Below are positions 16,780 through 26,612 of a stretch of 64,000 nt of DNA, piece after piece. This stretch comes from Gammaproteobacteria bacterium Gsub (GTDB lineage: Bacteria > Pseudomonadota > Gammaproteobacteria > PS1 > Pseudothioglobaceae). The number at the start of each line of letters is the position of its first letter. Positions within the stretch are counted from its first letter, which is position 1. A program made the position numbers and the translations under genes. The notes below the pieces were generated by a model. The model was not told where the DNA came from, ran no database searches, and worked only from the letters and a program-made list of their open reading frames with translations. The stretch lies in the NCBI GenBank assembly GCA_002007405.1, contig JYIN01000004.1, forward strand, positions 1-64,000. The letters run 5' to 3'.

Positions 16780-17775
16780 ATGAATATGTTAATTGACCCA
16801 TTTAATCGCCATATAACTTATCTCCGAGTCTCAGTAACAGATCATTGCAACCTCCGCTGCCTGTATTGTCGGGAAGAAGACCATAAAATATTCACTAAGC
16901 GGTCTGAAGTGCTATCATTTGAAGAAATTGAAAGAATTGTGCGTATTTTTTCTGAATTAGGGGTTAAAAAAGTCAGGCTAACTGGTGGGGAACCCTTGCT
17001 TAGAAAAGGTATTTTATACTTGACTAAGTTACTTGGAGAAATACCGGGCTTACAAGATATCGCACTATCAACCAATGCGCATTTATTGTCATCGTTTGCA
17101 CCAGCCTTAAAAAAACACGGCGTTAATCAAGTGAATGTTTCTCTTGATTCACTTGATGATCGGCGTTTTAGGGATATTACTCGTGGCGGTGATTTAACGA
17201 CCACTGTTAAAGGTATTGATGCTGCGATTGAGTCTGGTATGAAGCCAGTGAAACTCAATATGGTGGTAATGAGGGGTGTTAATGATGATGAAATCGAGGC
17301 AATGGTTGAATTTTCAATTCATCGGGGCATTGATATTCGTTTTATTGAAACTATGCCTGTTGGATTTGCTGGGATTGAATCAGTTAATCATCATTATTCG
17401 GAACAGGAAATACTTGATAGAATTTATAAAAAATATGGTGATAGATTGATGAATGCCACTAGAAACAAAACCGATGGACCTGCAAAAGCATTATTCATTA
17501 GAGGTACAAACACCAATTTAGCAACTATTTCTGCTGTTTCCAATAATTTTTGTAATGATTGCAACCGTGTTAGATTAACCACTAAAGGTGATTTGATTTT
17601 ATGTTTAGGACAGGAAGATTCTGTCTCACTTCGTGATGCAGTTCGTTCAAGTATGAGTGATGATGAAATGAAAGAGATCATCATTAATGCAATTAACAAA
17701 AAACCAGAAAAACATTTTTTTGATTCTGTGATTGATAATATCAGTCATCGACAAATGGTAGAAATTGGCGGATGA
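16780..17775 (+). CDS. moaA: GTP 3',8-cyclase MoaA
   Basis: This radical SAM enzyme performs the first step of molybdenum cofactor synthesis. CNLRCLYC near residue 25 binds the SAM cluster, and the C-terminal CNDCNRVRLTTKGDLILC binds the second [4Fe-4S] cluster; GGEPL is also seen. It is 331 residues long from ATG 16780; the longer frame from TTG 16765 would start inside the moaC relic. MoaA needs MoaC to finish cPMP, and only a fragment of moaC is here. It overlaps moaD by 4 bases. Confidence 0.96.
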   Translation: MNMLIDPFNRHITYLRVSVTDHCNLRCLYCREEDHKIFTKRSEVLSFEEIERIVRIFSELGVKKVRLTGGEPLLRKGILYLTKLLGEIPGLQDIALSTNAHLLSSFAPALKKHGVNQVNVSLDSLDDRRFRDITRGGDLTTTVKGIDAAIESGMKPVKLNMVVMRGVNDDEIEAMVEFSIHRGIDIRFIETMPVGFAGIESVNHHYSEQEILDRIYKKYGDRLMNATRNKTDGPAKALFIRGTNTNLATISAVSNNFCNDCNRVRLTTKGDLILCLGQEDSVSLRDAVRSSMSDDEMKEIIINAINKKPEKHFFDSVIDNISHRQMVEIGG

Positions 17776-18008
17776 GAATTTTATACTTTGCCTCACTTAG
17801 GGAGAATATAAAAACTTCAAGTGAGGATATTAAACTACAGCCTAACATAACGGTTGCACAACTTCGTAAAAAATTGTCCAAAAAACATGGTGAACATTAT
17901 TTTCCAGAGAATATCCTTTGTGCGGTTAATCAAGAAATTGCCAAAGATTCAAAACTTTTAAATGATGCTGATGAAGTAGCTTTTTATCCACCTGTTACTG
18001 GAGGATAG
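17772..18008 (+). CDS. moaD: Molybdopterin synthase small subunit MoaD
   Basis: MoaD is the ubiquitin-like sulfur carrier of molybdopterin synthase. It has 78 residues ending in the required Gly-Gly (PPVTGG), which is thiocarboxylated. The ATGA overlap with moaA implies translational coupling. Its partner moaE is not in this window. Confidence 0.94.
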   Translation: MRILYFASLRENIKTSSEDIKLQPNITVAQLRKKLSKKHGEHYFPENILCAVNQEIAKDSKLLNDADEVAFYPPVTGG

Positions 18009-18019
18009 GCAAAGGTAAG

Positions 18020-18550
18020 ATGAATAAGACAAAAATTAGGGTAGGATTTATCACTATTTCAGATAGAGCAGCATGTGGAAAGTATGAAGATATTAGTGGT
18101 CCTGCTATGCAAAAATGGATAAAAAATGCACTGCTATCACCCTATGAATTTGATAGTATCATTATTGAGGATGAACAGTCTCTAATTGAACAAACTATCA
18201 TTGATTTTGCAGATAATAGAAGTTGTGATCTTATTCTTACTACTGGTGGCACTGGACCCACAACCCGTGATTTAACTCCTGAAGCCACACATGCAGTTTG
18301 TGAGCGGATTTTTGATGGATTTGCTGAACAAATGCGTAATGTATCGTTAAAAACAGTACCAACGGCAATTTTATCGCGTCAAACAGCAGGCACTCGTGGT
18401 AAGAGTTTGATTATCAATTTACCCGGTAAACCTGATGCGATTGAGGTGTGTTTGGGTGCAGTATTTTTAGCAGTACCAAAATGTTTAGAACTTTTGAGTG
18501 ATTCAAATATCCAGATTGATTTAGATTTTATTGAACAAGACTTCCAATAA
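18020..18550 (+). CDS. mog: Molybdopterin adenylyltransferase (Mog/MoaB family)
   Basis: The 176-residue protein has the MoCF-domain motifs ILTTGGTGPTTRDLTPEA and INLPGKPDAIEVCL and the start VGFITISDRAACG. These fit Mog, which adenylates molybdopterin before metal insertion. The C-terminus SPGKP-type loop and length favour Mog over MoaB, but the two are similar. It follows moaD by 11 bases. Confidence 0.9.
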   Translation: MNKTKIRVGFITISDRAACGKYEDISGPAMQKWIKNALLSPYEFDSIIIEDEQSLIEQTIIDFADNRSCDLILTTGGTGPTTRDLTPEATHAVCERIFDGFAEQMRNVSLKTVPTAILSRQTAGTRGKSLIINLPGKPDAIEVCLGAVFLAVPKCLELLSDSNIQIDLDFIEQDFQ

Positions 18551-18869
18551 ATATCTTGATATTTTCACCATGAATGTAGAGATAATTTTAGGGTTAGTAT
18601 GCTAATAATTATCTGCTTGCTGGTCAAACTTTTATTAAATTCTGAGTTGTTAGTGGCTAATTTAACTGGAACACACGCGCTTTATCTTCGTCATCGTTGA
18701 TAACTGCCTTTCAATAATAAAGGGTGTGTTTTTTAATCCTAAAAACCAATAATTGTTGATTTTTCGGTATTTTCCTGTGAGATAAAAGTGCAATATATTT
18801 CCAGATTTATACCTGATTTTTGAGATTTTGGACAACTCTGCCAGCATAATTTGGTGGGTTTCAATTCGG
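18551..18869. other. Intergenic region before metH
   Basis: This is 319 bases of AT-rich sequence. I see no gene-like frame with recognisable similarity, and no cobalamin riboswitch elements were recognised although metH uses cobalamin. A promoter box follows at 18870. Confidence 0.5.
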
Positions 18870-18875
18870 TATAAT
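18870..18875 (+). promoter_or_regulatory. metH -10 box close to the start codon
   Basis: GGTATAAT places a perfect TATAAT at 18870-18875, only 8 bases before the metH ATG. Transcription from it would begin at or next to the start codon, giving a nearly leaderless mRNA. No ribosome site is visible before the ATG, which agrees. No convincing -35 box is seen. Confidence 0.45.
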
Positions 18876-18883
18876 GCCCACTT

Positions 18884-21800
18884 ATGAATACAAAGCGGTT
18901 ATTGCAATCACTTTTAAAAAAGCGGATTTTAGTATTAGATGGTGCTATGGGTACTATGATTCAAAAGCATAAACTTAGCGAGCAGGACTATCGTGGCAGC
19001 CGTTTTAAAGATTGGCATATCTTAGTGCAAGGCAACAACGATCTGCTCTCATTAACACAGCCAAAAATCATTAAAGATATTCATCGTGTCTATCTTGATG
19101 CGGGTGCTGATATTATTGAAACCAATACTTTTAACGCCACGCGTACCTCAATGGCGGATTATCAAATGCAAGATTTGGCGTATGAAATCAATCTTGCCAG
19201 TGCCAAACTCGCCAAAACTGTTGGTGATGAATTTTCAAGTGCTAAGAAACCGCGTTTTGTTGCTGGAGTAATTGGACCTACCTCGCGGACTTGCTCGCTC
19301 TCACCTGATGTTAATGACCCTAGCTTTAGAAACATTACTTTTGATGAATTAGTTGAAGTTTATTTAGAGTCTGCCCGTGGTTTGATTGAGGGTGGTGTAG
19401 ATATTATTTTAATTGAAACTATTTTTGATACACTTAATGCCAAAGCTGCTGTTTTTGCCGTGCAACAAGTGTTTGAAGACATGGATACGGAATTACCAAT
19501 TATGATTTCAGGCACAATCACCGACACCTCAGGTCGCACTCTATCGGGTCAAGTAACGGAGGCTTTTTATAATTCACTGCGTCATGCAGAGCCTATTTCT
19601 ATTGGGCTTAATTGTGCCTTAGGCCCTGATTTATTGCGTCAATATGTGGCAGAGATGTCGCGTCTGGCAAATTGTTTTGTTTCCGCACACCCGAATGCAG
19701 GTTTGCCGAATGAATTTGGCGAATACGATTTAGGAGTCGCCGCTATGAGTGAGCAGCTCAGTGAATGGGCATCTTCGGGTTTGGTGAATATTCTAGGTGG
19801 CTGTTGTGGCTCTACTCCTGCACACATTAAGGCGATTGCCACCGCAGTTGCAGGCCTGTCACCTAGGAAAATTCCAAATATTGAGCCCGAGTGTCGGCTA
19901 TCGGGCCTAGAGGCCTTGAATATCGGCAAGGATTCACTGTTTGTTAATGTTGGTGAGCGTGCTAATATTACTGGCTCTAAAAAATTCAAACGCCTTATTT
20001 TGAACGAGGAATATGAAGAAGCATTGGATATTTGCCGACTACAAGTGGAAGATGGTGCCCAGATGATTGATATTAACATGGATGAAGGCATGCTTGATGG
20101 CAAGGCCGCTATGGTGCGTTTTATCAACCTCATCGCCTCTGATCCAGATATTGCCAAAGTGCCGATTATGTTAGATTCTTCCAAATGGGAAATTATTGAA
20201 GCCGGGTTAAAATGCACACAAGGCAAGCCAGTGGTTAATTCAATTTCACTTAAAGAAGGCAAGGAAAATTTTATTAAATACGCCCATCTTTGCAAGCGTT
20301 ATGGTGCTGCAATTATCGTTATGGCGTTTGATGAAGATGGACAAGCCGATACAAAAGCACGCAAAATTGAGGTTTGCACCAACGCTTATCATATTTTGGT
20401 AGATGAGGTCGGCTTTCCAGCAGAAGACATTATTTTTGACCCTAACATTTTTGCCGTGGCAACTGGCATTGAGGCACATAATAATTATGGCGTAGATTTT
20501 ATTGAAGCCACACACATGATTAGCAAAAATCTACCTTATGCCAAAATATCGGGTGGCGTCTCTAATGTGTCATTCTCATTTAGAGGCAATAATTTAGTGC
20601 GTGAGGCAATTCATTCGGTATTTTTATATCACGCAATAAAGGCGGGGATGACGATGGGAATCGTTAATGCTGGGCAATTAGTAGTTTATGATGAGATTGA
20701 TTCTGATCTGCGGAAAACAGTGGAGGCTGTAGTGCTTAATACGGATCAAAATGCAGCTGAGCATTTGGTGGAAATTGCTGGCAAATTCTCTAACCAACCA
20801 GAGCAAAAAGACAATACAAAAGCGCTAGAATGGCGCACTTGGTCGGTTGAAAAACGCTTGGAACATTCACTCATCAAAGGTATTACCAAATTTATTGAAG
20901 AAGACACCCAAGCCGCATTAGACAAACTACAGCGTCCTATTTTTGTGATTGAGGGCCCTTTGATGGATGGCATGAATGTAGTGGGCGATTTATTTGCTGC
21001 TGGCAAAATGTTCTTGCCACAAGTGGTAAAATCTGCTCGGGTGATGAAAAAATCTGTTGCCTATCTCAATCCATTTTTAGAGGCCGAAAAACAAAATCAT
21101 GCCCCAGCCTCACAGGGGAAAATCCTCATGGCAACGGTTAAAGGTGATGTTCATGATATTGGTAAAAATATTGTTGGTGTGGTGCTGGCTTGTAACAATT
21201 ATCAAATTATTGACCTTGGCGTTATGGTAGCGAGTGAGACTATTCTTGCTACAGCAAAAAAAGAAAAAGTTGATATCATTGGTTTGTCAGGATTAATTAC
21301 GCCGTCACTTGATGAAATGGTATTTGTTGCCCGCGAGATGGCGCGCCAAAACTTTACTCTACCCCTGCTCATCGGTGGTGCCACCACTTCAAAAGCACAT
21401 ACTGCGGTGAAAATTGATCCTGAATATGACCGAGGTGTATTTTATGTTCAAGATGCTTCTAAATCTGTTGGTATTGCCAGCGCCTTATTATCAAACGAGG
21501 GCAAACCAAAACTTCTGTTAGAAACCAAAACCGACTACGAGAAAATCCGAAAACGCCGCGCCAATAAAGGCAAAAGCAAACTCATCTCATTAGAAAAAGC
21601 CCGTGCCAACAAACCAAAACTTAAATTTGATATTATCAGCAAACCCAAACAACTGGGAATCCAAGTATTTAAAAATTACGATTTAAAAGAGCTTTCTAAG
21701 TTTATTGATTGGACACCTTTTTTCCGCACTTGGGAATTGGCTGGAAAATTTCCTGATATTTTAGCTGACGAAGTAGTCGGTGAGACTGCCACCCAATTAT

Positions 21801-22540
21801 TAACTGATGCCCAAATAATGATTAAAAAAGTCATTGCTGAAGAATTACTTCAAGCCAATGCAGTGGTGGGCATTTTCCCGGCTAACGCTGTCAATGAAGA
21901 TATTCAACTGTATGACAATAATGGCAAAACCATAATGGTGCTCAATCATCTACGCCAGCAATTAGATAAAAAAGGCAATACTCCCAATTTCTGTTTAAGT
22001 GATTTTATTGCCCCGAAAGACAGCGGTATTAAAGACTATATGGGCGCGTTTGCACTAACTGCTGGCATTAACATTGATTCCGTGGTTGAGGTTTATGAGT
22101 CCCAGCACGACGATTACAACGCGATTATGATAAAAGCCGTAGCAGACCGTTTAGCAGAGGCTTTTGCTGAGATGATGCACTACAAATTGCGGGTAGAAAT
22201 TTGGGGTTATAGCCATGAAAATTTTAATAATCAAAACTTGATTGCAGAAAAATACCGTGGCATTCGTCCCGCCCCCGGTTATCCTGCCTGTCCTGAGCAC
22301 AGTGAAAAAGAAAAACTTTGGGCATTGCTTGAGGTAGAAAAACACACAAACATAACACTGACTACTTCTTACGCTATGCTTCCAACAGCTAGTGTCAGTG
22401 GTTGGTATTTTGCCCACCCTGATGCTAGATATTTTGGTGTGGCAAAAATCAATCAACAACAAGTAGAAAATTACGCCAAACGCAAAGGCATCTCAATTAA
22501 GCAAGCACAAAAGCTACTTGCGCCTAATTTAGAGGTCTAA
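18884..22540 (+). CDS. metH: Cobalamin-dependent methionine synthase
   Basis: MetH transfers a methyl group from methyltetrahydrofolate to homocysteine by way of cobalamin. All four modules are present in 1218 residues: homocysteine-binding domain (start to about 330, zinc ligands GLNC near 243 and GGCC near 306-307), pterin-binding domain (about 350-640), cobalamin domain with DVHDIG near residue 755, and the C-terminal SAM-dependent activation domain ending in a [12 protein letters not shown] segment. It stands alone, followed by a strong terminator. Confidence 0.97.
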   Translation: MNTKRLLQSLLKKRILVLDGAMGTMIQKHKLSEQDYRGSRFKDWHILVQGNNDLLSLTQPKIIKDIHRVYLDAGADIIETNTFNATRTSMADYQMQDLAYEINLASAKLAKTVGDEFSSAKKPRFVAGVIGPTSRTCSLSPDVNDPSFRNITFDELVEVYLESARGLIEGGVDIILIETIFDTLNAKAAVFAVQQVFEDMDTELPIMISGTITDTSGRTLSGQVTEAFYNSLRHAEPISIGLNCALGPDLLRQYVAEMSRLANCFVSAHPNAGLPNEFGEYDLGVAAMSEQLSEWASSGLVNILGGCCGSTPAHIKAIATAVAGLSPRKIPNIEPECRLSGLEALNIGKDSLFVNVGERANITGSKKFKRLILNEEYEEALDICRLQVEDGAQMIDINMDEGMLDGKAAMVRFINLIASDPDIAKVPIMLDSSKWEIIEAGLKCTQGKPVVNSISLKEGKENFIKYAHLCKRYGAAIIVMAFDEDGQADTKARKIEVCTNAYHILVDEVGFPAEDIIFDPNIFAVATGIEAHNNYGVDFIEATHMISKNLPYAKISGGVSNVSFSFRGNNLVREAIHSVFLYHAIKAGMTMGIVNAGQLVVYDEIDSDLRKTVEAVVLNTDQNAAEHLVEIAGKFSNQPEQKDNTKALEWRTWSVEKRLEHSLIKGITKFIEEDTQAALDKLQRPIFVIEGPLMDGMNVVGDLFAAGKMFLPQVVKSARVMKKSVAYLNPFLEAEKQNHAPASQGKILMATVKGDVHDIGKNIVGVVLACNNYQIIDLGVMVASETILATAKKEKVDIIGLSGLITPSLDEMVFVAREMARQNFTLPLLIGGATTSKAHTAVKIDPEYDRGVFYVQDASKSVGIASALLSNEGKPKLLLETKTDYEKIRKRRANKGKSKLISLEKARANKPKLKFDIISKPKQLGIQVFKNYDLKELSKFIDWTPFFRTWELAGKFPDILADEVVGETATQLLTDAQIMIKKVIAEELLQANAVVGIFPANAVNEDIQLYDNNGKTIMVLNHLRQQLDKKGNTPNFCLSDFIAPKDSGIKDYMGAFALTAGINIDSVVEVYESQHDDYNAIMIKAVADRLAEAFAEMMHYKLRVEIWGYSHENFNNQNLIAEKYRGIRPAPGYPACPEHSEKEKLWALLEVEKHTNITLTTSYAMLPTASVSGWYFAHPDARYFGVAKINQQQVENYAKRKGISIKQAQKLLAPNLEV

Positions 22541-22589
22541 ACACAATGAATCTCTTTATTATCCTGTCAAAAAATATATTAAACTAGGG

Positions 22590-22632
22590 AGGTCTTGGCA
22601 TAATGATAAATGGTCATGCCAAGACCTTTTTT
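22590..22632 (+). terminator. metH intrinsic terminator
   Basis: AGGTCTTGGCA at 22590-22600 pairs perfectly with TGCCAAGACCT at 22617-22627 and is followed by TTTTT, a classic rho-independent terminator 50 bases after metH. Confidence 0.93.
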
Positions 22633-22646
22633 ATAAGAATAAAACC

Positions 22647-22829
22647 ATGTTATTATTAAGCGAAGTGATGATTTCCCACACTGATTTAGAGTCGTTTGAG
22701 GCATTGGTGGCAGTGGTTAAAAATATTGCCCAATCTAGTGATGAGCGGTTTTTTCGGATTGATGTTAAGCCTGATTATGGGGATACACCTGAGAATTGGG
22801 AAGATCGTTTAGAGGCAGCATTTTATTAA
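22647..22829 (+). CDS. Small unrecognised protein (60 aa)
   Basis: A 60-residue acidic frame (MLLLSEVMISHTDLESFEALV...) begins just after the metH terminator and ends 11 bases before the next gene, whose AAGGAG ribosome site follows the stop. The placement and codon use suggest a genuine gene cotranscribed with the next one. I do not recognise a family; there is no signal peptide and no cysteine. Confidence 0.5.
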   Translation: MLLLSEVMISHTDLESFEALVAVVKNIAQSSDERFFRIDVKPDYGDTPENWEDRLEAAFY

Positions 22830-22840
22830 AGGAGCGGTTG

Positions 22841-23557
22841 ATGGGTTTTAAATATTTGAATAAAGGTCAAGATATTTTTGACGGCGATGATAGTGAAGAT
22901 GTATATGCTAATGAAGCACAACTCAAGGCACGATTAGAATATTTCCAGACCCAACTTAGGCAAATGAATGAGGCAACACCCATACCAGAGAGGATCAAAG
23001 TTTTATTAGAAATTGGGCGGATTCAGATTGAGCGTTATCAAGGTTCAGATGCTTGGGATAAGGCTTTTACTGCTTTTAATCTAGCACAAGAAGAGGAGTT
23101 GTGGGAGTTGGCAGTAGAGGCTTGCGATGTTTTATTTTTATCCTCAGGACCTGATTCTTTAGTAGCGTTGGGGCATGCTTTATGGTTGGGGGTAACTTTT
23201 CCAATTGACCCAGAAATTACAGTGGCAATGTTGCAACATTTGGTTGAAGAATCACCCGAAGGAGCGGATACATGTGCGGTAGCAGCAGCGGTAGCGCACT
23301 ACATTACCTCAATTCGTTGTAGTGCAGATGATGATTTAACTTTTTTTAGCGCACAAATGTTGGCAAGTGTGGCAGATAAACATTCACATGTAAGTGATCA
23401 ATCCACTTTTGATGTATGGTATAAAGCATTGGAGCTTGATAAACCAGAGGTTTTTTTGCAGAAATTATCAAATGCAATCAACCAACTAGTCAATGAAAAA
23501 TGGTGGATTGACCGAGATAAAATCAGAGCAAAGTTAGATCGTGAAACCAAGAGTTAA
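22841..23557 (+). CDS. Unrecognised helical repeat-like protein
   Basis: This 238-residue acidic protein has no signal peptide or membrane segment. The AAGGAG ribosome site upstream selects ATG 22841 (MGFKYLNKGQDIFDGDD); the in-frame ATG at 22796 lies within the previous gene. The middle (ERIKVLLEIGRIQIERYQGSDAWDKAFTAF split by short loops) looks like tetratricopeptide-type helix pairs. The 3' end overlaps trpF by 17 bases, implying cotranscription with tryptophan synthesis, but the function is unknown. Confidence 0.7.
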   Translation: MGFKYLNKGQDIFDGDDSEDVYANEAQLKARLEYFQTQLRQMNEATPIPERIKVLLEIGRIQIERYQGSDAWDKAFTAFNLAQEEELWELAVEACDVLFLSSGPDSLVALGHALWLGVTFPIDPEITVAMLQHLVEESPEGADTCAVAAAVAHYITSIRCSADDDLTFFSAQMLASVADKHSHVSDQSTFDVWYKALELDKPEVFLQKLSNAINQLVNEKWWIDRDKIRAKLDRETKS

Positions 23558-24152
23558 GGTTTGTGGCTTTACCCAAGCCGATAATGCGCGCCAAGCCGCA
23601 TTACTTGGCATTGATGCGGTTGGATTGGTATTTTACGAAAAATCCGCACGCAATGTGGACATTAGAAATGCAATAAAAATCATCAATGCCTTACCACCGT
23701 TTATTAACCGCGTAGGCTTGTTTGTGAATGCGAGCACTGATTTTATTGATACAGTTTTATCCACTGTGCCACTTGATACTTTGCAATTCCATGGCGACGA
23801 GCTGCCCGCTCAATGCGCCCAATATACGATGCCTTTTATCAAAGCTATACGCGTTAATCAAAATTGTAACCTTAAAAAAATGGCAGATGATTATCATCAG
23901 GCGAGTGGTTTGTTATTGGATACTCTTAATAAAAATATCTATGGTGGCACTGGCGAGCGATTTGATTGGTCTTTGGCAAAAGTTATGCTTGATTTGCCAA
24001 TTATCTTAGCAGGCGGGCTAAACCCTGAGACTGTGGAGGCAGCCATTAAACAGGTTAATCCTTATGCAGTAGATGTATCCAGCGGCGTTGAAAGCACTAA
24101 AGGGATTAAAGATATTGATAAAATCAAGCAGTTTTTAAGCAAAATTGGATAA
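23541..24152 (+). CDS. trpF: Phosphoribosylanthranilate isomerase
   Basis: TrpF catalyses the third step of the tryptophan branch (Amadori rearrangement of phosphoribosylanthranilate). It is 203 residues long and begins with GTG. The catalytic cysteine is in VKVCGFT, with FHGDE, the phosphate-binding LAGGLNPE segment and VDVSSGVES at the end. It overlaps the upstream gene by 17 bases. trpB lies on the same strand about 3.1 kb downstream, separated by the restriction-modification insertion. Confidence 0.95.
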   Translation: MKPRVKVCGFTQADNARQAALLGIDAVGLVFYEKSARNVDIRNAIKIINALPPFINRVGLFVNASTDFIDTVLSTVPLDTLQFHGDELPAQCAQYTMPFIKAIRVNQNCNLKKMADDYHQASGLLLDTLNKNIYGGTGERFDWSLAKVMLDLPIILAGGLNPETVEAAIKQVNPYAVDVSSGVESTKGIKDIDKIKQFLSKIG

Positions 24153-24213
24153 TTTCCTTAGGAAAACTAAGCCTATAAGCAACAACACCACGGTCTAAAA
24201 AATAGGGGAATCA

Positions 24214-24276
24214 TATACCTAAATCCGCAAAATTTATCGGCAGCGTTTCGCTGTCCGATAGAATGATTAGTTATGC
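24214..24276 (-). other. attC-like recombination site after the nuclease gene
   Basis: Read on the minus strand, GCATAAC (24276-24270) contains the TAA stop of the nuclease gene, as the R'' box does in many integron cassettes. It is followed by a spacer and the arms TATCGGACAGCG and CGCTGCCGATA around a 3-base loop (24260-24235). The pairing is perfect except for one unpaired base (the A after TATCGG), the extrahelical base typical of attC L boxes. A weak R' core (TTTAGGT, against GTTRRRY) lies at 24222-24216. It could instead be an ordinary terminator hairpin for this gene. Confidence 0.5.
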
Positions 24277-24906
24277 GTTTTTCTTATAGGCACTTCTTAT
24301 AATCTGCTCCAATATTCCGTCATTAAGCAAATATTTATCAAATTGCCTTATATTGTCATCTTTAATATGAAGTTGTCCTTCATTGCCATGATTTCCTCTG
24401 TGTTGACCTTTTGAATAAAGCGGATGATTAAGCACATCTTTACTGGGCATAACCCAAGTTAATATTTTGTCTCTAAATACTGCTACCCAAATAAAAGCAT
24501 CACAACATTTTGGCTTTAATTGCTGGAAATTCATTAAAAATTGTTGCTTAGTATTACTTGATAATGCTTTCATATATAAAGGCTCTTTAGAGTTTGCATC
24601 TACTGCTCTACTTGCCTTAACCTCTATTTTAATAGTATCTAGCATCAAATCATATTCTCCAGAATATTCTTTATCTTTTTCCTTATTAGGTTTTGATAAC
24701 TTAGGGCGTGCACCTATTAAATAGGTAATAGAAAAATTACTGAATGCCGCATTAGATAATGTAAAGACCCATAAATGAGGGTTTTGATTGATATACTCTT
24801 GCCTTATTTCTAAATATTGTTGAAACGACAGGTGATTGTCGTTAATAAAATGTTGCAATAAATATTCGTATTCATTAAATGGGAATACAGACTTATCTTT
24901 TTCCAC
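24271..24906 (-). CDS. Type II restriction endonuclease-like protein
   Basis: This 211-residue protein carries a PD-(D/E)xK nuclease signature: GEYD at 83-86 followed by IEVKAS at 94-99, giving D86, E95 and K97 as the likely metal and catalytic residues. It lies directly after an adenine methyltransferase gene on the same strand, 55 bases downstream, the normal layout of a type II restriction-modification pair. The recognition site cannot be inferred. Its stop codon lies inside the attC-like site. Codon use is rich in Lys and Asn, unlike the flanking trp genes. Confidence 0.78.
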   Translation of the reverse strand: MEKDKSVFPFNEYEYLLQHFINDNHLSFQQYLEIRQEYINQNPHLWVFTLSNAAFSNFSITYLIGARPKLSKPNKEKDKEYSGEYDLMLDTIKIEVKASRAVDANSKEPLYMKALSSNTKQQFLMNFQQLKPKCCDAFIWVAVFRDKILTWVMPSKDVLNHPLYSKGQHRGNHGNEGQLHIKDDNIRQFDKYLLNDGILEQIIRSAYKKNA

Positions 24907-24961
24907 TAAAGTGATAATTTTGGATAATTATTCTTCTCCGCCAAGAAAATTATCCAGTATT

Positions 24962-26542
24962 TTAAGTTTTAATTCTAAAAGTTCCATTATTTTTTTCTAT
25001 GTTTAAATATTTGTGAAAATCTTGTTCAGAGTAATGATTACTTTCTTTAAAGAAATGACTAAATATGGGTAATTTTTCTAAATCAGACCTTAAAACTTTA
25101 TGCGTTCTAAATAATTTTTTAAATAGCCAATTTATAATTTCTGTATTTAACAAAAATACTAATTGCTCCTCGCTTATTGCTAATCTATCATCAGCAAATA
25201 AACTATGCTTATCAAGGATAAGAAAATTAGCACTATTTAAAAAATAGCGTTGCTTATAATCAAGTGCAAAAATTAAGTTAGAGTTAATAAAACGATAAAC
25301 TATTTTTTTTTCAGCAAGAAATAGTTTTTTATTTGCCGTTTGTTGCAATTTTGAAAAATCATCCAAAATATAAAATTGTGCCTCTTTTATGCTTCCCCTC
25401 TCAATTTCTGTTCCTTTGTAAATGGGCTTATACCCATCATTTTTTTGTGTAACTAAATGTTTATCATTGTTACCAGTAACAATGCCCAAAGCCCATTTTG
25501 CTTTGCCCGATAGTGTTTGATGTGGATATGAATATAAATGAGAAATAACTCTTTCATCATTATCAGTAGCATCAAAATTTATAATATAGTTGGGATTTTT
25601 AATAAAACTTTTTTGTTTTCTTTTATATTTACCATTTTCTGTTCTACACTTAATGCTATTTAGGCGATTATTATTTTTAATGACAAAACTATATGCTTTG
25701 GTTTGCAATCCTGTAAATGGTTTATTATGGTCTATCAATTGAACAAGCGCCTTTTTTAATACCTCTTCTCTAACGGACTTAAAAGCAGTAATATTAAAAA
25801 AAGAATCAGGCAATAATACGCCCAACATACCATTTTTTTGTATTATTTTCAAACAAATTAAGACAAACAATGCTGATGAATCTACTTTAATACCATTGTT
25901 AAAATTATTTGCATAATTATTTTTTTGTTGATTGTTGAACTTATAGCCCCATGGTGGGTTAGTGAAAATAAAATCATATTTTTGAGTATGTTGTTGTTCT
26001 AATAAGTTAATAACTTTAATATTTTTTGGATATTGCCCAGTCATTTGATAAAAACGCATATTAGCAATTTTAATAGCAGTCTCATCAACATCAAAACCGT
26101 AAATATTATCAGGATTAAACCCTTTTTCTAATGCCTTCATCAAAAAATTACCCGTTCCACAACAAGGGTCTAAAAATGTATCGGTTGTTTTTAGGGTAGG
26201 CAAAACTAAAAACATGTCATCAATTACATTATTTGGTGTGTAATAAATTCCTTTTTTATTTTTTTCAGCAATACTTAATGATTGTTCGTATTGAATTGAA
26301 CCCTGGTTAGCATCAACAATATTATCAGCATTGAAAATAATATCAGGTTTATCAAAATGCTGTTTGTTTGCTCGTTTATTAAGTTTGCTTTTTCCTAAAA
26401 CATTTTTTTTAAAATTCTGGTAACTTTCTGTTGTAATAAAGCCGTTTTTATCAACTGATAAATCATCAGTTTTCAACCAATTTTTTAGTGTTGCACTAGA
26501 TATGTTTAATTCATTTATAACACTGTTAAATTCTATGCTCAT
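24962..26542 (-). CDS. N6-adenine DNA methyltransferase (type II, Eco57I/TaqI-like)
   Basis: The enzyme methylates adenine in the recognition site to protect host DNA. Numbered from ATG 26542, motif I DPCCGTG is at about 125-131 and motif IV NPPW at 195-198. A C-terminal region of about 200 residues resembles TaqI-type target recognition domains, and the first 30 residues (LNISSATLKNWLKTDDL) look like a DNA-binding helix-turn-helix. An in-frame start at 26638 would read through the attC-like hairpin, so the shorter form (526 residues) is preferred. No ribosome site is visible; a TATAAT box ends 6 bases before the ATG. Confidence 0.88.
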   Translation of the reverse strand: MSIEFNSVINELNISSATLKNWLKTDDLSVDKNGFITTESYQNFKKNVLGKSKLNKRANKQHFDKPDIIFNADNIVDANQGSIQYEQSLSIAEKNKKGIYYTPNNVIDDMFLVLPTLKTTDTFLDPCCGTGNFLMKALEKGFNPDNIYGFDVDETAIKIANMRFYQMTGQYPKNIKVINLLEQQHTQKYDFIFTNPPWGYKFNNQQKNNYANNFNNGIKVDSSALFVLICLKIIQKNGMLGVLLPDSFFNITAFKSVREEVLKKALVQLIDHNKPFTGLQTKAYSFVIKNNNRLNSIKCRTENGKYKRKQKSFIKNPNYIINFDATDNDERVISHLYSYPHQTLSGKAKWALGIVTGNNDKHLVTQKNDGYKPIYKGTEIERGSIKEAQFYILDDFSKLQQTANKKLFLAEKKIVYRFINSNLIFALDYKQRYFLNSANFLILDKHSLFADDRLAISEEQLVFLLNTEIINWLFKKLFRTHKVLRSDLEKLPIFSHFFKESNHYSEQDFHKYLNIEKNNGTFRIKT

Positions 26543-26548
26543 AACACG

Positions 26549-26554
26549 ATTATA
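26549..26554 (-). promoter_or_regulatory. Methylase promoter -10 box, leaderless arrangement
   Basis: On the minus strand GGGTATAAT ends 6 bases before the methylase ATG at 26542, so transcription would start near the A of the start codon. This promoter would lie inside the cassette-like unit, just after its GTTATGTC boundary, so the unit could express itself wherever it lands. Confidence 0.45.
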
Positions 26555-26566
26555 CCCAGTGTGATT

Positions 26567-26612
26567 GACATAACGCTTGAATTTACCTGCCGCATTAGCG
26601 CTCAGGTGCAGC
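26567..26612 (-). other. attC-like right end upstream of the methylase
   Basis: On the minus strand AATTCAAGCGTTATGTC (ending at 26567) closely follows the usual right end of integron attC sites, with core GTTATGT at 26574-26568. It is preceded by a hairpin whose arms ACCTG and CAGGT (plus inner CGC/GCG) enclose a 4-base loop at 26585-26607. The far-left R'' box was not found, so the site may be partial. In a cassette array this would be the junction at which the restriction-modification cassette begins. Confidence 0.5.

Noticed and set aside
18662-18847. 61-codon minus-strand frame before metH
   Set aside because: No similarity or ribosome site, and its composition looks like random AT-rich sequence.
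18551-18883. Cobalamin riboswitch upstream of metH
   Set aside because: No B12-box-like or other conserved element was recognised, and the likely start of transcription is next to the ATG.
19639-20295. 218-codon minus-strand frame inside metH
   Set aside because: It lies entirely within the well-supported metH gene.
24134-24192. Hydrophobic minus-strand frame (VLLLIGLVFLRK) as the tail of a lost membrane-protein gene
   Set aside because: Too short to judge and it overlaps the end of trpF; chance is likely.
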